Positions 43,800 through 54,038 of a DNA stretch of 64,000 bases are shown one piece after another (the stretch's first letter is position 1; every line of letters begins with the position of its first letter). A program made the position numbers and the translations under genes. Under the pieces are notes generated by a model. That model worked only from the letters and a program-made list of their open reading frames with translations, did no database searches and was not told the origin of the DNA. The DNA comes from Pseudomonadota bacterium (GTDB taxonomy: Bacteria > Desulfobacterota > Desulfovibrionia > Desulfovibrionales > Desulfovibrionaceae): contig JAEWPX010000139.1 of assembly GCA_023399375.1 (NCBI GenBank), positions 1 to 64,000 of the forward strand. Direction: 5' to 3'.

Positions 43800-46607
43800 A
43801 TGCCTGACCCGAGAGCATTGAGACGTCCTTTCCCCGTGCTTGCATTGATTATGCTGCTGGCCGGGACCTTGTACGCTCCTGCCCAGGCCAACGACAGCGC
43901 CGCCACCTATGACGCGGCCGTAGTCAAGGCCCAGGCCAACGCCGCCGACCCCGGTCCCTGGAAGGTGACCGACCTCAAAGTGATCACTGGCCCCGGGACC
44001 AGCGACGGCAACACCTATGTGGACGGCAAGGTGGTGGCCGGCACGTTCACCAAGTCATCCTATTATGCCGACGCCTACCCCGGCAAAACCATGAGCACGT
44101 ACGGCTCGGCCGCCACCAGCGCTTCCTGGGTGACGGTCGGTGGCGAACTCAAATCCTATTTGACGAACTTTGGCGTCACGGCGGCCAACGTCAAGTTGGA
44201 GACGTCGCGGGTCTTAGGCATGTTCAGCGATAATTCCAACGACGCCATCGTGGAATTGCTCGTCACGCCGCGTCTCGACGCCATACAGCGCCCGACCAAA
44301 GATCCGTCGATTGGCAGCCAGCCGACATCCCTCGGCAGCGCCGCCCCTTTTGTCCAACCGGTCGGCATGAGCTCGACGACCTTTGCCAATTACACCGCTT
44401 ACTACTCCAACTGGGAAGCTTCGGCCTACGGCGCGAGCAATTTCCCCTGGACCCAGCTCGGTTACACCTATCGCTGGGGCCTGGGCGATTCTCTGGCCGA
44501 CATCCGGGGGCTATCGGAATTCATCCTGCCTGGCGGCTCGCAGTATACCGTCTATTCCATCTATTCCCTGACGTCCTACCTGTATACTTCAGGCAACGGG
44601 TCTGGCGATTTTGACGTCGTCGGCAACCTGGACACCTTGTGGGCCGGCCGGTCGTTTCAGCCGCGCGGGGACACGGTGCGTATCGCGGCTGGAGCCGTCG
44701 TCTCCGGCGGCCAGGGGCTGCTCATCGCTTCACCCGGCTATACTGTGACCAACAGCGGCATGATCACCGGTTCGACCAAGGCCAAATTCGGCTTGGCCGG
44801 CACCGAGGACGTGGCCATCCTTTTTCTCGGCCAGGTCCCCGCGGTTGGGGCTATGGCAGCGCCGTTCGGCACCGGCAACACGTTGGTCAATCTCGGGACC
44901 ATCCATTCGCCGGGCTCGGCTGTGCGGGCCGACGCCGGGGATACGACCATCATCAATTCGGGCAGCATTTCGGGCGGCACCTACGCCGTCCAGACCGCCG
45001 GCGGTAATGACCGGCTGGACGTACGCGGCGGAACGATCTCAGGCCGGGTGGACTTGGGTGCGGGCTTTGACAGCTTGACCACGTCCGGGCCCTCATCCCT
45101 CGCCTTTGCCCTCTCGCCGCTTGGGACGTCGCCCGTGTCTGTGATCAACGTCGAATCCGTGCGCCTGGGTGGCGACACCACGCTGTCCCTGACCTTCGAC
45201 GCGTCCGGTTATGTGGCCAACGGTCAGTCATACCGCCTTATCGAGGCCGACTCCCTCTCCCTGCCGGACGGTGGGCTGGCTGTTTCCAACAACCTGCCCA
45301 TGGTTCGGTTTTTGACGGCTTCGGACGGGGCCAACTTGACCGTGACCGGATTGCGCGATCTGGGCTGGTATACGCGCTCCGCTGCCAACCCGTCCCTGGG
45401 AGCAGCCATGGACGGCATCGCCGGTACGGTCAATCCGGCAATGGAAGGGCTCATCGGCCTGCTCGATCAGTCCGAAGACCCGGCCGGATTGACCTCGCGG
45501 CTTTTACCCGGCCCGCAGACCCGGGCCACGGTGTTGTCGGTGGACGCTGCCTCGGCCTTTACCAGCGCCTTTGCCGCCCGCATGCGCGGACTTCGGGGCA
45601 CCGCGGGCAGAGGCGGGGCCGGAGGCCTGACCCCCATCGGATTCATCAACCAGGAGGCGGGGCTCCCCGACTTGGCCGATCTGGGCCAATCCGCGGTCTC
45701 GGGCAAGGCCACCTTTGGGGCGAGTTCCTGGCAGGCCGCGCTGCCGACGGCGGCCGGAGCCGGTCCGGAGTTGGGCGTCGACGGGCCCCTGGAGGCATTT
45801 GCCTCGGTCTACGGGGCCAAGGGGCAGGGCGCATCCAGCGGCGACGCTCCGGGCTACGCCAGCTCGCTGACCGGAGCCATGGGTGGGGTCGGCATCCGGG
45901 CGGTTCCCGGCCTGCGTGTGGGAGTCCTTGGCGGTTATGCCTGGTCACGGGCCGAGTTTTATACAGGCAAGGGGACCAGCAACGACTACATCTGGCGCGT
46001 GGGGCCGTATGTCTCCCTGGATTTCGCCCCATACAGCCTGGACGCCATGCTTTCTTACGGTACGCACCGGCTGGCTGCCGGACGTCCGGTCTGGACGAAC
46101 ACGGCTGAGAGCACAAGTTCCATGCAGGAGCTGCTTGCCTATCTGCGGGCCGGGCGCACGGTGGCGCTTGGGGCGTCCTTTGTGGCCGAGCCCTTTGTCG
46201 AAGCCCAGTATCTGGTCCTGCACCGCGACGGGTACGGCGAATCCGGGGCCGGAGCGTCCAACCTTGTTTTTCCGGCCGCCGACAGCGCGTCCTTGGCTTC
46301 GGTGCTGGGGCTGCGCCTGCAAAAGAGCTTCGAAGCCTGGGGCGGCCAGCTTACGCCGGATGTCTGGGGCGGCTGGCGGCACGAATTCGGCAACACCAAT
46401 CCACTGGTCCGGGCGGCTTTTGCCGGTGCCCCCGAGAGGCTGTTTGTCGTTTCCGGCGGCGAGACCGACCGCAATCAGGCTCGATTCGGGGCTGGCCTGA
46501 CCCTTCACGGTGAGGCTGGCCGGGCTCTCACCGCGCGCTTTGATGGTATGGCCGGAGGTACGCGTTCGGACATGACCCTTTCGGTGGGCATGCGGCTGAC
46601 GTTTTAA
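43800..46607 (+). CDS. autotransporter (type Va secretion) with outer-membrane barrel
   Basis: A 935-aa protein. A signal peptide of about 30 residues (ending YAPAQA) is followed by a Gly/Ser/Thr-rich passenger of about 600 residues with beta-helix-like repeats (e.g. TVTNSGMITGSTKAKFGLAG and NLGTIHSPGSAVRADAGDTT). The C-terminal about 280 residues form the barrel, ending in the required phenylalanine (TLSVGMRLTF). AAGGAG precedes the ATG at 43800; a longer frame from 43677 runs into IS debris and is rejected. The passenger could serve in adhesion, but no enzyme motif is seen. It lies alone between mobile-element scars. Confidence 0.87.
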   Translation: MPDPRALRRPFPVLALIMLLAGTLYAPAQANDSAATYDAAVVKAQANAADPGPWKVTDLKVITGPGTSDGNTYVDGKVVAGTFTKSSYYADAYPGKTMSTYGSAATSASWVTVGGELKSYLTNFGVTAANVKLETSRVLGMFSDNSNDAIVELLVTPRLDAIQRPTKDPSIGSQPTSLGSAAPFVQPVGMSSTTFANYTAYYSNWEASAYGASNFPWTQLGYTYRWGLGDSLADIRGLSEFILPGGSQYTVYSIYSLTSYLYTSGNGSGDFDVVGNLDTLWAGRSFQPRGDTVRIAAGAVVSGGQGLLIASPGYTVTNSGMITGSTKAKFGLAGTEDVAILFLGQVPAVGAMAAPFGTGNTLVNLGTIHSPGSAVRADAGDTTIINSGSISGGTYAVQTAGGNDRLDVRGGTISGRVDLGAGFDSLTTSGPSSLAFALSPLGTSPVSVINVESVRLGGDTTLSLTFDASGYVANGQSYRLIEADSLSLPDGGLAVSNNLPMVRFLTASDGANLTVTGLRDLGWYTRSAANPSLGAAMDGIAGTVNPAMEGLIGLLDQSEDPAGLTSRLLPGPQTRATVLSVDAASAFTSAFAARMRGLRGTAGRGGAGGLTPIGFINQEAGLPDLADLGQSAVSGKATFGASSWQAALPTAAGAGPELGVDGPLEAFASVYGAKGQGASSGDAPGYASSLTGAMGGVGIRAVPGLRVGVLGGYAWSRAEFYTGKGTSNDYIWRVGPYVSLDFAPYSLDAMLSYGTHRLAAGRPVWTNTAESTSSMQELLAYLRAGRTVALGASFVAEPFVEAQYLVLHRDGYGESGAGASNLVFPAADSASLASVLGLRLQKSFEAWGGQLTPDVWGGWRHEFGNTNPLVRAAFAGAPERLFVVSGGETDRNQARFGAGLTLHGEAGRALTARFDGMAGGTRSDMTLSVGMRLTF

Positions 46608-46929
46608 GGCTGGGCGGATGGCGCACCCAACAGATGCCCCAAGTGCCTGTGAGCTGGTCGCGGAAAATCGGAAAGTCTGCGAGGGCCTGTTCGCAATAGT
46701 CAAATTAGGCCTGTGACGAACTATATGTAATTATTTTATTTTATAGATAAACGCAATGCGGCAAGAGAAGAATCTTGGGGGAAAGGGGCCAAGTGGGGTA
46801 CAGGCAACCCATGTCTACGCCAAGCATAATAGGTAATCCTGTCTTTGTTCGTTCGGAAAGAAAATAACCTCATATGCCAAGCCAACAGATACCTGGCAAC
46901 GGAAAAAGCCTTCGTATGAAATCCTGAAA
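46608..46929. other. intergenic region after the autotransporter
   Basis: No gene or clear terminator seen. The right half carries the end of a frame that runs on from the broken IS3 copy but shows no family resemblance. Confidence 0.4.
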
Positions 46930-47340
46930 GGGACCGGATGCTCCCGGCAACGTCAATGGCAAGACACTCCTTCGTATATTCGTCAATGATCGTAATGCAT
47001 TTGAGCTGCTGCCCATTGGCGCAGGCATCGTGCACGAAGTCGTAGGCCCAGACTTCATTGGCTCCTGACGGCGATTGCGGCCGAGGCCGCGAGTGCGCCA
47101 CACGTTTGCGCGGCCGCTTTCGGGGCACCTGCAACCCGGCCTTTTGCCAGAGGCGCAACGTCTTGTCCGGTCCTATGGCGTGCCCCAGTTGCTCCATGAA
47201 AACCAGTATGCGCCGATACCGCAACCGGGGAAACTGGTCCGACAGCTGCTGCATCGCCGCAAAACCGGACCAGCCAGGACATCGAGCCGTGACGCATAGC
47301 CAAGCGTCGAGCGGGAAACGGAAAACAGCGCACACGCCCA
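46930..47340 (-). pseudogene. broken second copy of the IS3 OrfB transposase
   Basis: Nearly identical at protein level to the middle of the OrfB at 6163-7020: MQQLSDQFPRLRYRRILVFM, VPRKRPRKRVAHSRPRPQ, VWAYDFVHDACANGQQLKC. It breaks off after LAIDVAGSIRS, so the second Asp and the Glu are lost. Both ends of the element are missing. Confidence 0.82.
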
Positions 47341-47557
47341 AATCTAGTAAAGCGATATTTGAAAAAAATTTTGCCGAAACAAGGCCGAGCCAGGGGCGGC
47401 TGGTAGGGGAGTTGGCCCTGGTCCCATGGGAACGGCCCAGGACGGGGAGGAGGACGCGAGCCGGGGGGGCGGGCAGGGGCTTGGGGCAGGACCGGAGGTG
47501 TTGTGGGCGGACATGGGTGAGCCTCCAAAGTGAGCGGCCTCTCAGAGTAACGGATAG

Positions 47558-50500
47558 TTATTTACCTCGGGCGACCATAGCTTGCTTAATGGCTTGTTTC
47601 ATTTTCTCCAAGTCCACTGGTTTGGGGAGATATGCGTCCATGCCTGCGCTGAGAAAAATATCGCGGTCACCACTCATGGCATAGGCTGTGAGGGCGACGA
47701 TAGGGACATCGTGGTTGAGGGCCCCGCTCAAATCGGTCCGGATGCGTTTGGTGGTAGTCACCCCATCGAGAACCGGCATCTGTATGTCCATGAGCACGCA
47801 GTCGAAGTCCTCCCGGCGCATGGCCTCAAGCGCTTGGCCGCCGTCGTCGACAGCAGTCACATGATATCCGACTTTCTCCAACAAACGCTGGATGCTGAGT
47901 TGGCTGATCTTGTCATCCTCGACCAAAAGAACGCGGCATAAACCTGGACTCGTGCTGCCGGCTTCCGGCCGAGTGGAGGACTTCCCAGCGGACCTTGATG
48001 CAATGCCCATAGGCAGCATGACGTAGACGGTCGTTCCCTGGCCGGCCTCGCTTTCGATGGTCATGGTTCCCTGCATCAGGTCCACCAGACGCTTGGTGAT
48101 GGTCAAACCGAGGCCAGCCCCCTGCTGGGAGCGGGTATAGGAACCTTCCGCCTGAGTGAACGGCTCGCACACGGAGTCAATCTTATCGTCAGGGATCCCC
48201 ACGCCGCTATCCGCCACGGAAAAAAGGAGCCGTGTATGTGTCTCGTTGATGGGAAGCAAGCAGGACATCCCAACCAGCACCTCGCCATTCGTAGAGAATT
48301 TCAAGGCATTCCCAACAAGATTGAAGAGAATTTGGCGGATGCGCATTTCATCGCCAATCACTCTCGCAGGCAGATCGTGTTCCAGTTCAAAGGAGAGTTG
48401 CAGCCCTTTTTCCTTACAAAAGGGTTCGAAGGTATCCCGCAAGGCCTGGATGATACTGTCCAGGCGAAATGGCGCGTCGGTGAGGGGAAAGCGTCTGGCT
48501 TCGATGCGGGAAAGGTCCAGAATATCGGACAGGAGCCGCGTCAGACGGGTGCCCGACCGAATGGCCATCTGGGCGTACTCCTCTTGTTCGGCGTCAAGCG
48601 GTGTGGTGTGCAGAAGTTGGAGCATGCCGATGAGTCCGTTGAGCGGGGTTCTGATTTCGTGACTCATATTGGCCAGGAATTCGCTTTTGGCCCGGTTGGC
48701 GGCTTCGGCGGCGTTTTTGGCCTCCAGCATGGCCGTTTCGGCCTGTTTGCGCAGGGTGACGTCCTCGCTGAAGCAGACAATGCCGCCGATGGCTCCTTCA
48801 GGCGTCAGCCAGGGACGGATTTCCCAGGAGACGAACTGCGTGTTGCCGTCCAGGCGCACGAAGGGATCGCTGTCGGCCCGCTCGATGGCCCCGGCCAGGC
48901 ACTGCTGGTGAATCCGCTTCCAGCGTTCCGGGATTTCAGGGAAAATTTCGTAGTGCGACCTGCCAAGGACGGAGCGGTCGCCAAGATTGTAGTCGTCGAT
49001 CCAGCGTCGGCTGACGGCGAGGTAGACCATGTTGCGGTCGAACATGGCGATGGCCGCCGGCGCATGCTCCACGAAGAGGCGAAGTTGCTCCTCGCGTTCC
49101 GCCAGGGCCGTTTCAAAGCGCTTTCGTTCGGTGATGTCCACGAAACAGGCCAGCAAGCCATGGCCGATAGCCATGCCCGAGATGAGGACCTCGCGGATTT
49201 GGCCGTCCTTGCAGGTGATGCGAAACTCGGAGCTTGGGACTTCGTGGGCGGCGCCGCTACGGCTGCCCACGGCGGCGTCCCATTGCGCGGTGACCGCGCG
49301 ACGGTAGGTCGGATCGGGGTAGGCCTTCTCCCGCCAGGCATCCAGGGTGGGAATGTCCGTAAGGGTATAGCCGAACAGGGCCGTGAAACGCTTGTTGAGG
49401 TCGAGGATGTGGCCTTCCGGGTCCATGTAGCCCATGGGCATCGGCGAGAACCGAAAGAGCTCCCGAAAGCGTTTGGCGCTGCGTTCCTCGGCCTGTCGCG
49501 CTACCCATATATCGGTTACGTCCTGGAATATCGTCACAAAACATTCGTCCTGGAGCGCGAAGGCGGAGACCCGAAAATGTCTGCCCAGTTCCGGGATGGC
49601 GGTTTCGAAGGCGACGGGCTGGCCCGTTTCCAGCAGAGGGACATAGACATCCAGGTTGGGGGCCTGATCCAGGCCGAATATCTCCCGGACTTCCCGTCCC
49701 ACGGCAACTTGCCGCTGGACGCCGAGAATGCGTTCATAGGCCGGATTGACCTCCAGCACCCGGTAGTCGAGGGGACGTCCCGCGGCGTCGCGGACAAGTT
49801 GCAAGACGCATAACCCCTCGCTCATGGATTCGAAGAGCGAACGGTATTTTTCCTCGCTTTGACGCAGCGTCTCCTCGGCCTCGTGCCGGGCAGTGACCTC
49901 AAAGGCCAGGATGAGCACGCGGGCAACCTGCCCGTCGGCGTCCGGCAAGGGGATGTAGTCGGCATCCCACCACGTCGGACGCCCTGCCAAGGGAACCGGA
50001 AAGTCACGCAACTTCATTGGTTGGCCCGTGGCTTGAACGGTATCGAAAATTGGAACGATCTGTTCGGCCACGGACGGGAATACCTCGGCGACCGTCCGGC
50101 CGACCATGGGGCCTGGAATGTCCTTGGGGAGCGACTCATACATGGTGTTCGCCAGGATGTAGCGGTGTTGCGGGCCTTCCGTCACGCCGATGAGGATGGG
50201 CGCGTTGCCGACGAGGCTTTCCAGGAAGGACTTTTGACGCTCGACTTCCTGCAAAAAGGCTGATCGTTCGCGTTCCAGCCTTTTGCGTTCCGTGATGTCC
50301 AGGACAAGGCCCAGGTAGGCCGTGCCCTTGCCGTGCAGGTCGCGTTGCAGCTCGCCAAGGGACAACAGCCAGCACTCCCGGCCGTCGCGGGTGTTGAGCC
50401 GGTATTCCACGGCGAGCGGGGCTTCCTGGCGGGCCATCTCCGCGACGTCATGGGCGGCCCGCTCCCGGTCGTCAGGGTGCACGGTCATGAGCCATGTGGC

Positions 50501-53500
50501 ATATGAGGCCGGGTGTTTGGCCGGGTCCAGTTCGTACAGGCTGTACGTTTCCGGCGACCAGACGTTCTCGTTGGTGGACAGGTTCCATTCCCAGGTCCCG
50601 GCCTTGGCCGCGGCGAGGGCTCGATGCAGTTGTTGCTCGACAACCTTGCGCCGGGTGATGTCCAGGCAATAGGCAAGGCGCGTCTGCGGCCGCCCTTCGT
50701 CATCCATGAGCACCGTGATCTCGACCAGGACCGGGAAAGTGGAGCCGTCCTTGCGCATATGCATGGCTTCGAACAGTTCGTGCCCGGTTGCGTCGGCATG
50801 GGCGATATGTTCCCGCAGGCCGGGGAGCGCTGCCTCGGGATAAAGCATAAAGAGAGGCTTGCCGACGAGTTCCTCGGCTTCGTAGCCCCGTTCCCGGGCG
50901 AAGGAGGGATTGACGGCCAGAAAGGTGTTGTCCCGGACCCTGACGATGACCAACCCGAACTCGGAGCGCTCGAAAAGATGCTGCCAGCGCAGGGCCTCGG
51001 CCTGGGCGGACTTCAGCTGGGTGATGTCCAGGAACACGCCGACCGCCCCGTATATCTCGCCCAGGAAATTGCGCAGCGGGGCGGCGTTGCCGAAGATGGT
51101 CCTCGATTGGCCGTCGGCGAAAACCAGGTCGATCTCCTGGCCGATGCTATGCTCGCCCCGGGTGGCGCGCTGCATAGGCAGGTCCTGGAGCGGCAGTTCG
51201 TAACCGTTGCGCAGGGCCCGGTAGGGCACGCCTTCGAGGGTTTTGCTCACGTTGCTGCCCGGGGCCATGCGCAGCACATGGTAGCTGGCCTGGTTGCCGA
51301 TGATGGTGCGGGCCTCGGCGTCTCTGGTGATCCAGACGGCGGCCGGGGCCTGGTCCATGATGGCTTCCAGTTCCACGGCCCGACGTTCCGCCTCCTGGCG
51401 GGCGACCTCCAGTTCCCGGGTGCGGGCCGCGACTTGCCCTTCCAGGGTTTCGTTGCTGCGGCGCAGCACCTCCTCGGCGTCCTTGAGCTTGGTGATGTCC
51501 GAATACGTCATGACCACGCCTTCGGCTTCGCCCTGGGGGCCAAAGAACGGAAACACGCGTTTGAGGAAGGTGCGGCCGTCGCGGTGCATGACTTCGGCTT
51601 CGGTTTCCGTGCCCGTGGCCAGCGTGCTCTCGGCCTGGGCCAGGGCGGCCTCGTCTTGGACCTGGGACTTGACTTCGGCCAGGGGACGCCCCTGATCCGC
51701 CTGGGCCAGATGGAAAACCTGTGTGGCCGTGGGCGTGAAGCGCAGGATACGCAGGCGGTTGTCGAGAAAGATCATCGGCAGGGCTGCGCCGCGCAGGAGG
51801 TTTTCCACGAAGGCGTGGGCCTGGGCGAGTTCTTCCACCTTGACGGAGAGTTCTTCGTTCAAGGATTGGAGTTCCTCGCGGGAGGCGTCCATCTCCTCGT
51901 TGGTGGATTGGAGCTCCTCGTTCATGCTGGTGAGTTCTTCGTTGGACGCGCGAAGTTCCTCGTTGAGCCTCTCGTATTCCTCCGTCACCGTGCCCACGAG
52001 TTCCTGGGCCTGGAACAATTCGTCTTCGTAGCGTTGCACCAGTTCGGATTCGCCAAGGCAGGCCAGACCCGGGCGGCCGTCCTGTTGGGCCGGCAGAGGG
52101 CTGCTTTCGAAGATCGTCAGCAAGGATTCCAGCCGCCCCGCGGCGTTGCGTACGGGTTCCACGCGCAGGTTGAGCAGCATGGCCGGCTCGTCTGGTAGGC
52201 GAAGCTCCGAAACCACGGCGGGCGTCAGCGTTTCGGCGGCTTGCAGCAAGGCCGCTCGCAGGTGGCGGCGGAGATCCTGACGGGCCAACTGGGGCAGAAG
52301 GAGGCTGGGTTCTCCGGCGTTAAGGGCCAGAAAAGGCCGCACGTCTCCGTTGATGTGCATAACCTTGAAGGACGGGTTCACCAGCACGGCCGGCGGGCTG
52401 TAGAGGCGCTTGAAAATATCGGCGACCACCTCAGCCGCCGGTTTGCCGGCGGCGGTATGGCCCGGGGCCTTGGCGGGCATCGTCAGTCGTATGCTCTGCA
52501 ATCTGGCGAGCCGGTGGACGCCGGCCCCGTCCGCGTCCGGCTTGGACCGGAAGATGCGCCATTTGCGATCGACCGGTTCCAGGCCAAGGGACTCGGCTTT
52601 GGGCGTCTCGGCCGAACCCAGGAACAAAAAACCACCGGGATTGAGACAACCGGCGAGCAAAGCCAGGGCCTTCTCCTGGAGCGGCGGGGTAAGATAGATC
52701 AGCAGGTTGCGACAAACGGCCAGGTCGATGCGGACAAACGGCGGGTCTTGCAAGAGGTTGTGGCGAACAAAGACGATGCGCTCGCGCAATAGGGGCCGCA
52801 CCGCGCAGTGCTCGTCACCCTTGATGAGGTGGCGTTCGAGGCGAGCCGGGGAGAGCCCTTGCAGGGCCTTTTCCGGATAACAGCCCTTGCGGGCGGTTTC
52901 CACGGCGTTGGCGTCGATGTCCGTGGCGAAAATTTTGACGCTCAGATTGAGGCGGCGATCCTCCAGGAATTCGTCCAGCAACATGGCCACGGAGTAAGCT
53001 TCCTCCCCCGTGGAGCAGCCCGCCACCCAAATCCGCAAGGCTTCCCCCTCGGCGCGTCCGCCGACGATTTCCGGGAAGACCTTGTCCCAGAGGCAGTCAA
53101 AGGCCTCGGGGTCGCGAAAGAAAGAGGTCACGCCGATAAAAAGGGAGTCAAAAAGTTTGCGCCGTTCCTCGGCGCTGCGCTCCAAGACGTCGAGATAGGC
53201 ATTGAGGTCGTTGTACCCGCCAAGCAATCGCAGTTTTTGGATGCGCCGCGAGATGGTGCTTGGGCGATAACCGGAAAGGTTCTGGCCGGTTTCCTGGCAC
53301 AGCAGGTCGAACACCTTGCTCAGTCGGTCGGCGCTGGTCCCTTTGCTGGTGTCGGTGTCGGCGTGCAGCCGCGAGAGGCTTGTTCCGAGCTCCTCCAGGG
53401 TAAGCACCTTGTCGACGATCCCCGTTGCGATGGCGCTTTCCGGCATGTCCGGGTGCATGGCCGTGGACGGATCCTGCACCAGGACGAGGCCGTCGGACTT

Positions 53501-53983
53501 GGCGATCTGCACGACGCCCCCCGCGCTGTCGGAGCCCGCGCCCGAGAGGATGAGGGCTATGGCGTTGCAGCCTTGGTCGGCGGCCAGACTGCCCAGGAAC
53601 CGGTCGAAAATGTTGCGGTCATGGAGTTCTTGCAGGAGGAGTACCCCATGCTCGATGGTCAGGGCCTTTCCGGGCGGCAGGACGAAAACCGTTCCGGCTT
53701 CGACCGGCGTGGCCTGTCGTATCTCGCGCACGGGAAGCGTGGTGAAATCCGTGAGCACTTGAGACAACTGGCTGGCCTTGTCCTTGGCCAGGTGCATGAG
53801 AACGATCAGGGCGGCGCGGGGAGGTGCGGGCACGCTGTCAAGCAGAGTGTGCAGCGCCTGTATGCCGCCGGCGGAAGCGCATATAGCCACCACCGGAAAC
53901 GGCAGGGGGGGATGGCATGATTCTCCGGCATGTCCCGGCTGCTCGGAGGGATGGACAGACTCGTTTTTGTCGCCTTCGTCCAT
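47558..53983 (-). CDS. giant CheB-CheR-multi-PAS hybrid histidine kinase
   Basis: A 2141-aa soluble sensor. Order: CheB methylesterase (about 30-215, nucleophile in ICASAGGIQAL), CheR methyltransferase (about 225-490, VAGCSTGEEAYS), an unstructured part, a long coiled coil (NEELRASNEELTSMNEELQS), then eight PAS-like units, HisKA (NMSHEIRTPLNG), ATPase (N box LFNLVGNALKF, DSGVGIP, GAGLGLT) and a C-terminal receiver with Asp in MDIQMPVLDG. CheB-CheR-PAS proteins are known, but this number of PAS units with a kinase and receiver is at the large end. An ATG at 53983 leaves 55 bases after the flavodiiron gene; an earlier start at 54139 would overlap that gene by 100 bases, so I use 53983. Third gene after hemerythrin and the flavodiiron protein. 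Confidence 0.87.
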   Translation of the reverse strand: MDEGDKNESVHPSEQPGHAGESCHPPLPFPVVAICASAGGIQALHTLLDSVPAPPRAALIVLMHLAKDKASQLSQVLTDFTTLPVREIRQATPVEAGTVFVLPPGKALTIEHGVLLLQELHDRNIFDRFLGSLAADQGCNAIALILSGAGSDSAGGVVQIAKSDGLVLVQDPSTAMHPDMPESAIATGIVDKVLTLEELGTSLSRLHADTDTSKGTSADRLSKVFDLLCQETGQNLSGYRPSTISRRIQKLRLLGGYNDLNAYLDVLERSAEERRKLFDSLFIGVTSFFRDPEAFDCLWDKVFPEIVGGRAEGEALRIWVAGCSTGEEAYSVAMLLDEFLEDRRLNLSVKIFATDIDANAVETARKGCYPEKALQGLSPARLERHLIKGDEHCAVRPLLRERIVFVRHNLLQDPPFVRIDLAVCRNLLIYLTPPLQEKALALLAGCLNPGGFLFLGSAETPKAESLGLEPVDRKWRIFRSKPDADGAGVHRLARLQSIRLTMPAKAPGHTAAGKPAAEVVADIFKRLYSPPAVLVNPSFKVMHINGDVRPFLALNAGEPSLLLPQLARQDLRRHLRAALLQAAETLTPAVVSELRLPDEPAMLLNLRVEPVRNAAGRLESLLTIFESSPLPAQQDGRPGLACLGESELVQRYEDELFQAQELVGTVTEEYERLNEELRASNEELTSMNEELQSTNEEMDASREELQSLNEELSVKVEELAQAHAFVENLLRGAALPMIFLDNRLRILRFTPTATQVFHLAQADQGRPLAEVKSQVQDEAALAQAESTLATGTETEAEVMHRDGRTFLKRVFPFFGPQGEAEGVVMTYSDITKLKDAEEVLRRSNETLEGQVAARTRELEVARQEAERRAVELEAIMDQAPAAVWITRDAEARTIIGNQASYHVLRMAPGSNVSKTLEGVPYRALRNGYELPLQDLPMQRATRGEHSIGQEIDLVFADGQSRTIFGNAAPLRNFLGEIYGAVGVFLDITQLKSAQAEALRWQHLFERSEFGLVIVRVRDNTFLAVNPSFARERGYEAEELVGKPLFMLYPEAALPGLREHIAHADATGHELFEAMHMRKDGSTFPVLVEITVLMDDEGRPQTRLAYCLDITRRKVVEQQLHRALAAAKAGTWEWNLSTNENVWSPETYSLYELDPAKHPASYATWLMTVHPDDRERAAHDVAEMARQEAPLAVEYRLNTRDGRECWLLSLGELQRDLHGKGTAYLGLVLDITERKRLERERSAFLQEVERQKSFLESLVGNAPILIGVTEGPQHRYILANTMYESLPKDIPGPMVGRTVAEVFPSVAEQIVPIFDTVQATGQPMKLRDFPVPLAGRPTWWDADYIPLPDADGQVARVLILAFEVTARHEAEETLRQSEEKYRSLFESMSEGLCVLQLVRDAAGRPLDYRVLEVNPAYERILGVQRQVAVGREVREIFGLDQAPNLDVYVPLLETGQPVAFETAIPELGRHFRVSAFALQDECFVTIFQDVTDIWVARQAEERSAKRFRELFRFSPMPMGYMDPEGHILDLNKRFTALFGYTLTDIPTLDAWREKAYPDPTYRRAVTAQWDAAVGSRSGAAHEVPSSEFRITCKDGQIREVLISGMAIGHGLLACFVDITERKRFETALAEREEQLRLFVEHAPAAIAMFDRNMVYLAVSRRWIDDYNLGDRSVLGRSHYEIFPEIPERWKRIHQQCLAGAIERADSDPFVRLDGNTQFVSWEIRPWLTPEGAIGGIVCFSEDVTLRKQAETAMLEAKNAAEAANRAKSEFLANMSHEIRTPLNGLIGMLQLLHTTPLDAEQEEYAQMAIRSGTRLTRLLSDILDLSRIEARRFPLTDAPFRLDSIIQALRDTFEPFCKEKGLQLSFELEHDLPARVIGDEMRIRQILFNLVGNALKFSTNGEVLVGMSCLLPINETHTRLLFSVADSGVGIPDDKIDSVCEPFTQAEGSYTRSQQGAGLGLTITKRLVDLMQGTMTIESEAGQGTTVYVMLPMGIASRSAGKSSTRPEAGSTSPGLCRVLLVEDDKISQLSIQRLLEKVGYHVTAVDDGGQALEAMRREDFDCVLMDIQMPVLDGVTTTKRIRTDLSGALNHDVPIVALTAYAMSGDRDIFLSAGMDAYLPKPVDLEKMKQAIKQAMVARGK

Positions 53984-54038
53984 AGAGGTGATCCCAATAT
54001 ATTCCAATCGGAACTTGACGTCAGTCCCGCGGTTGCCG

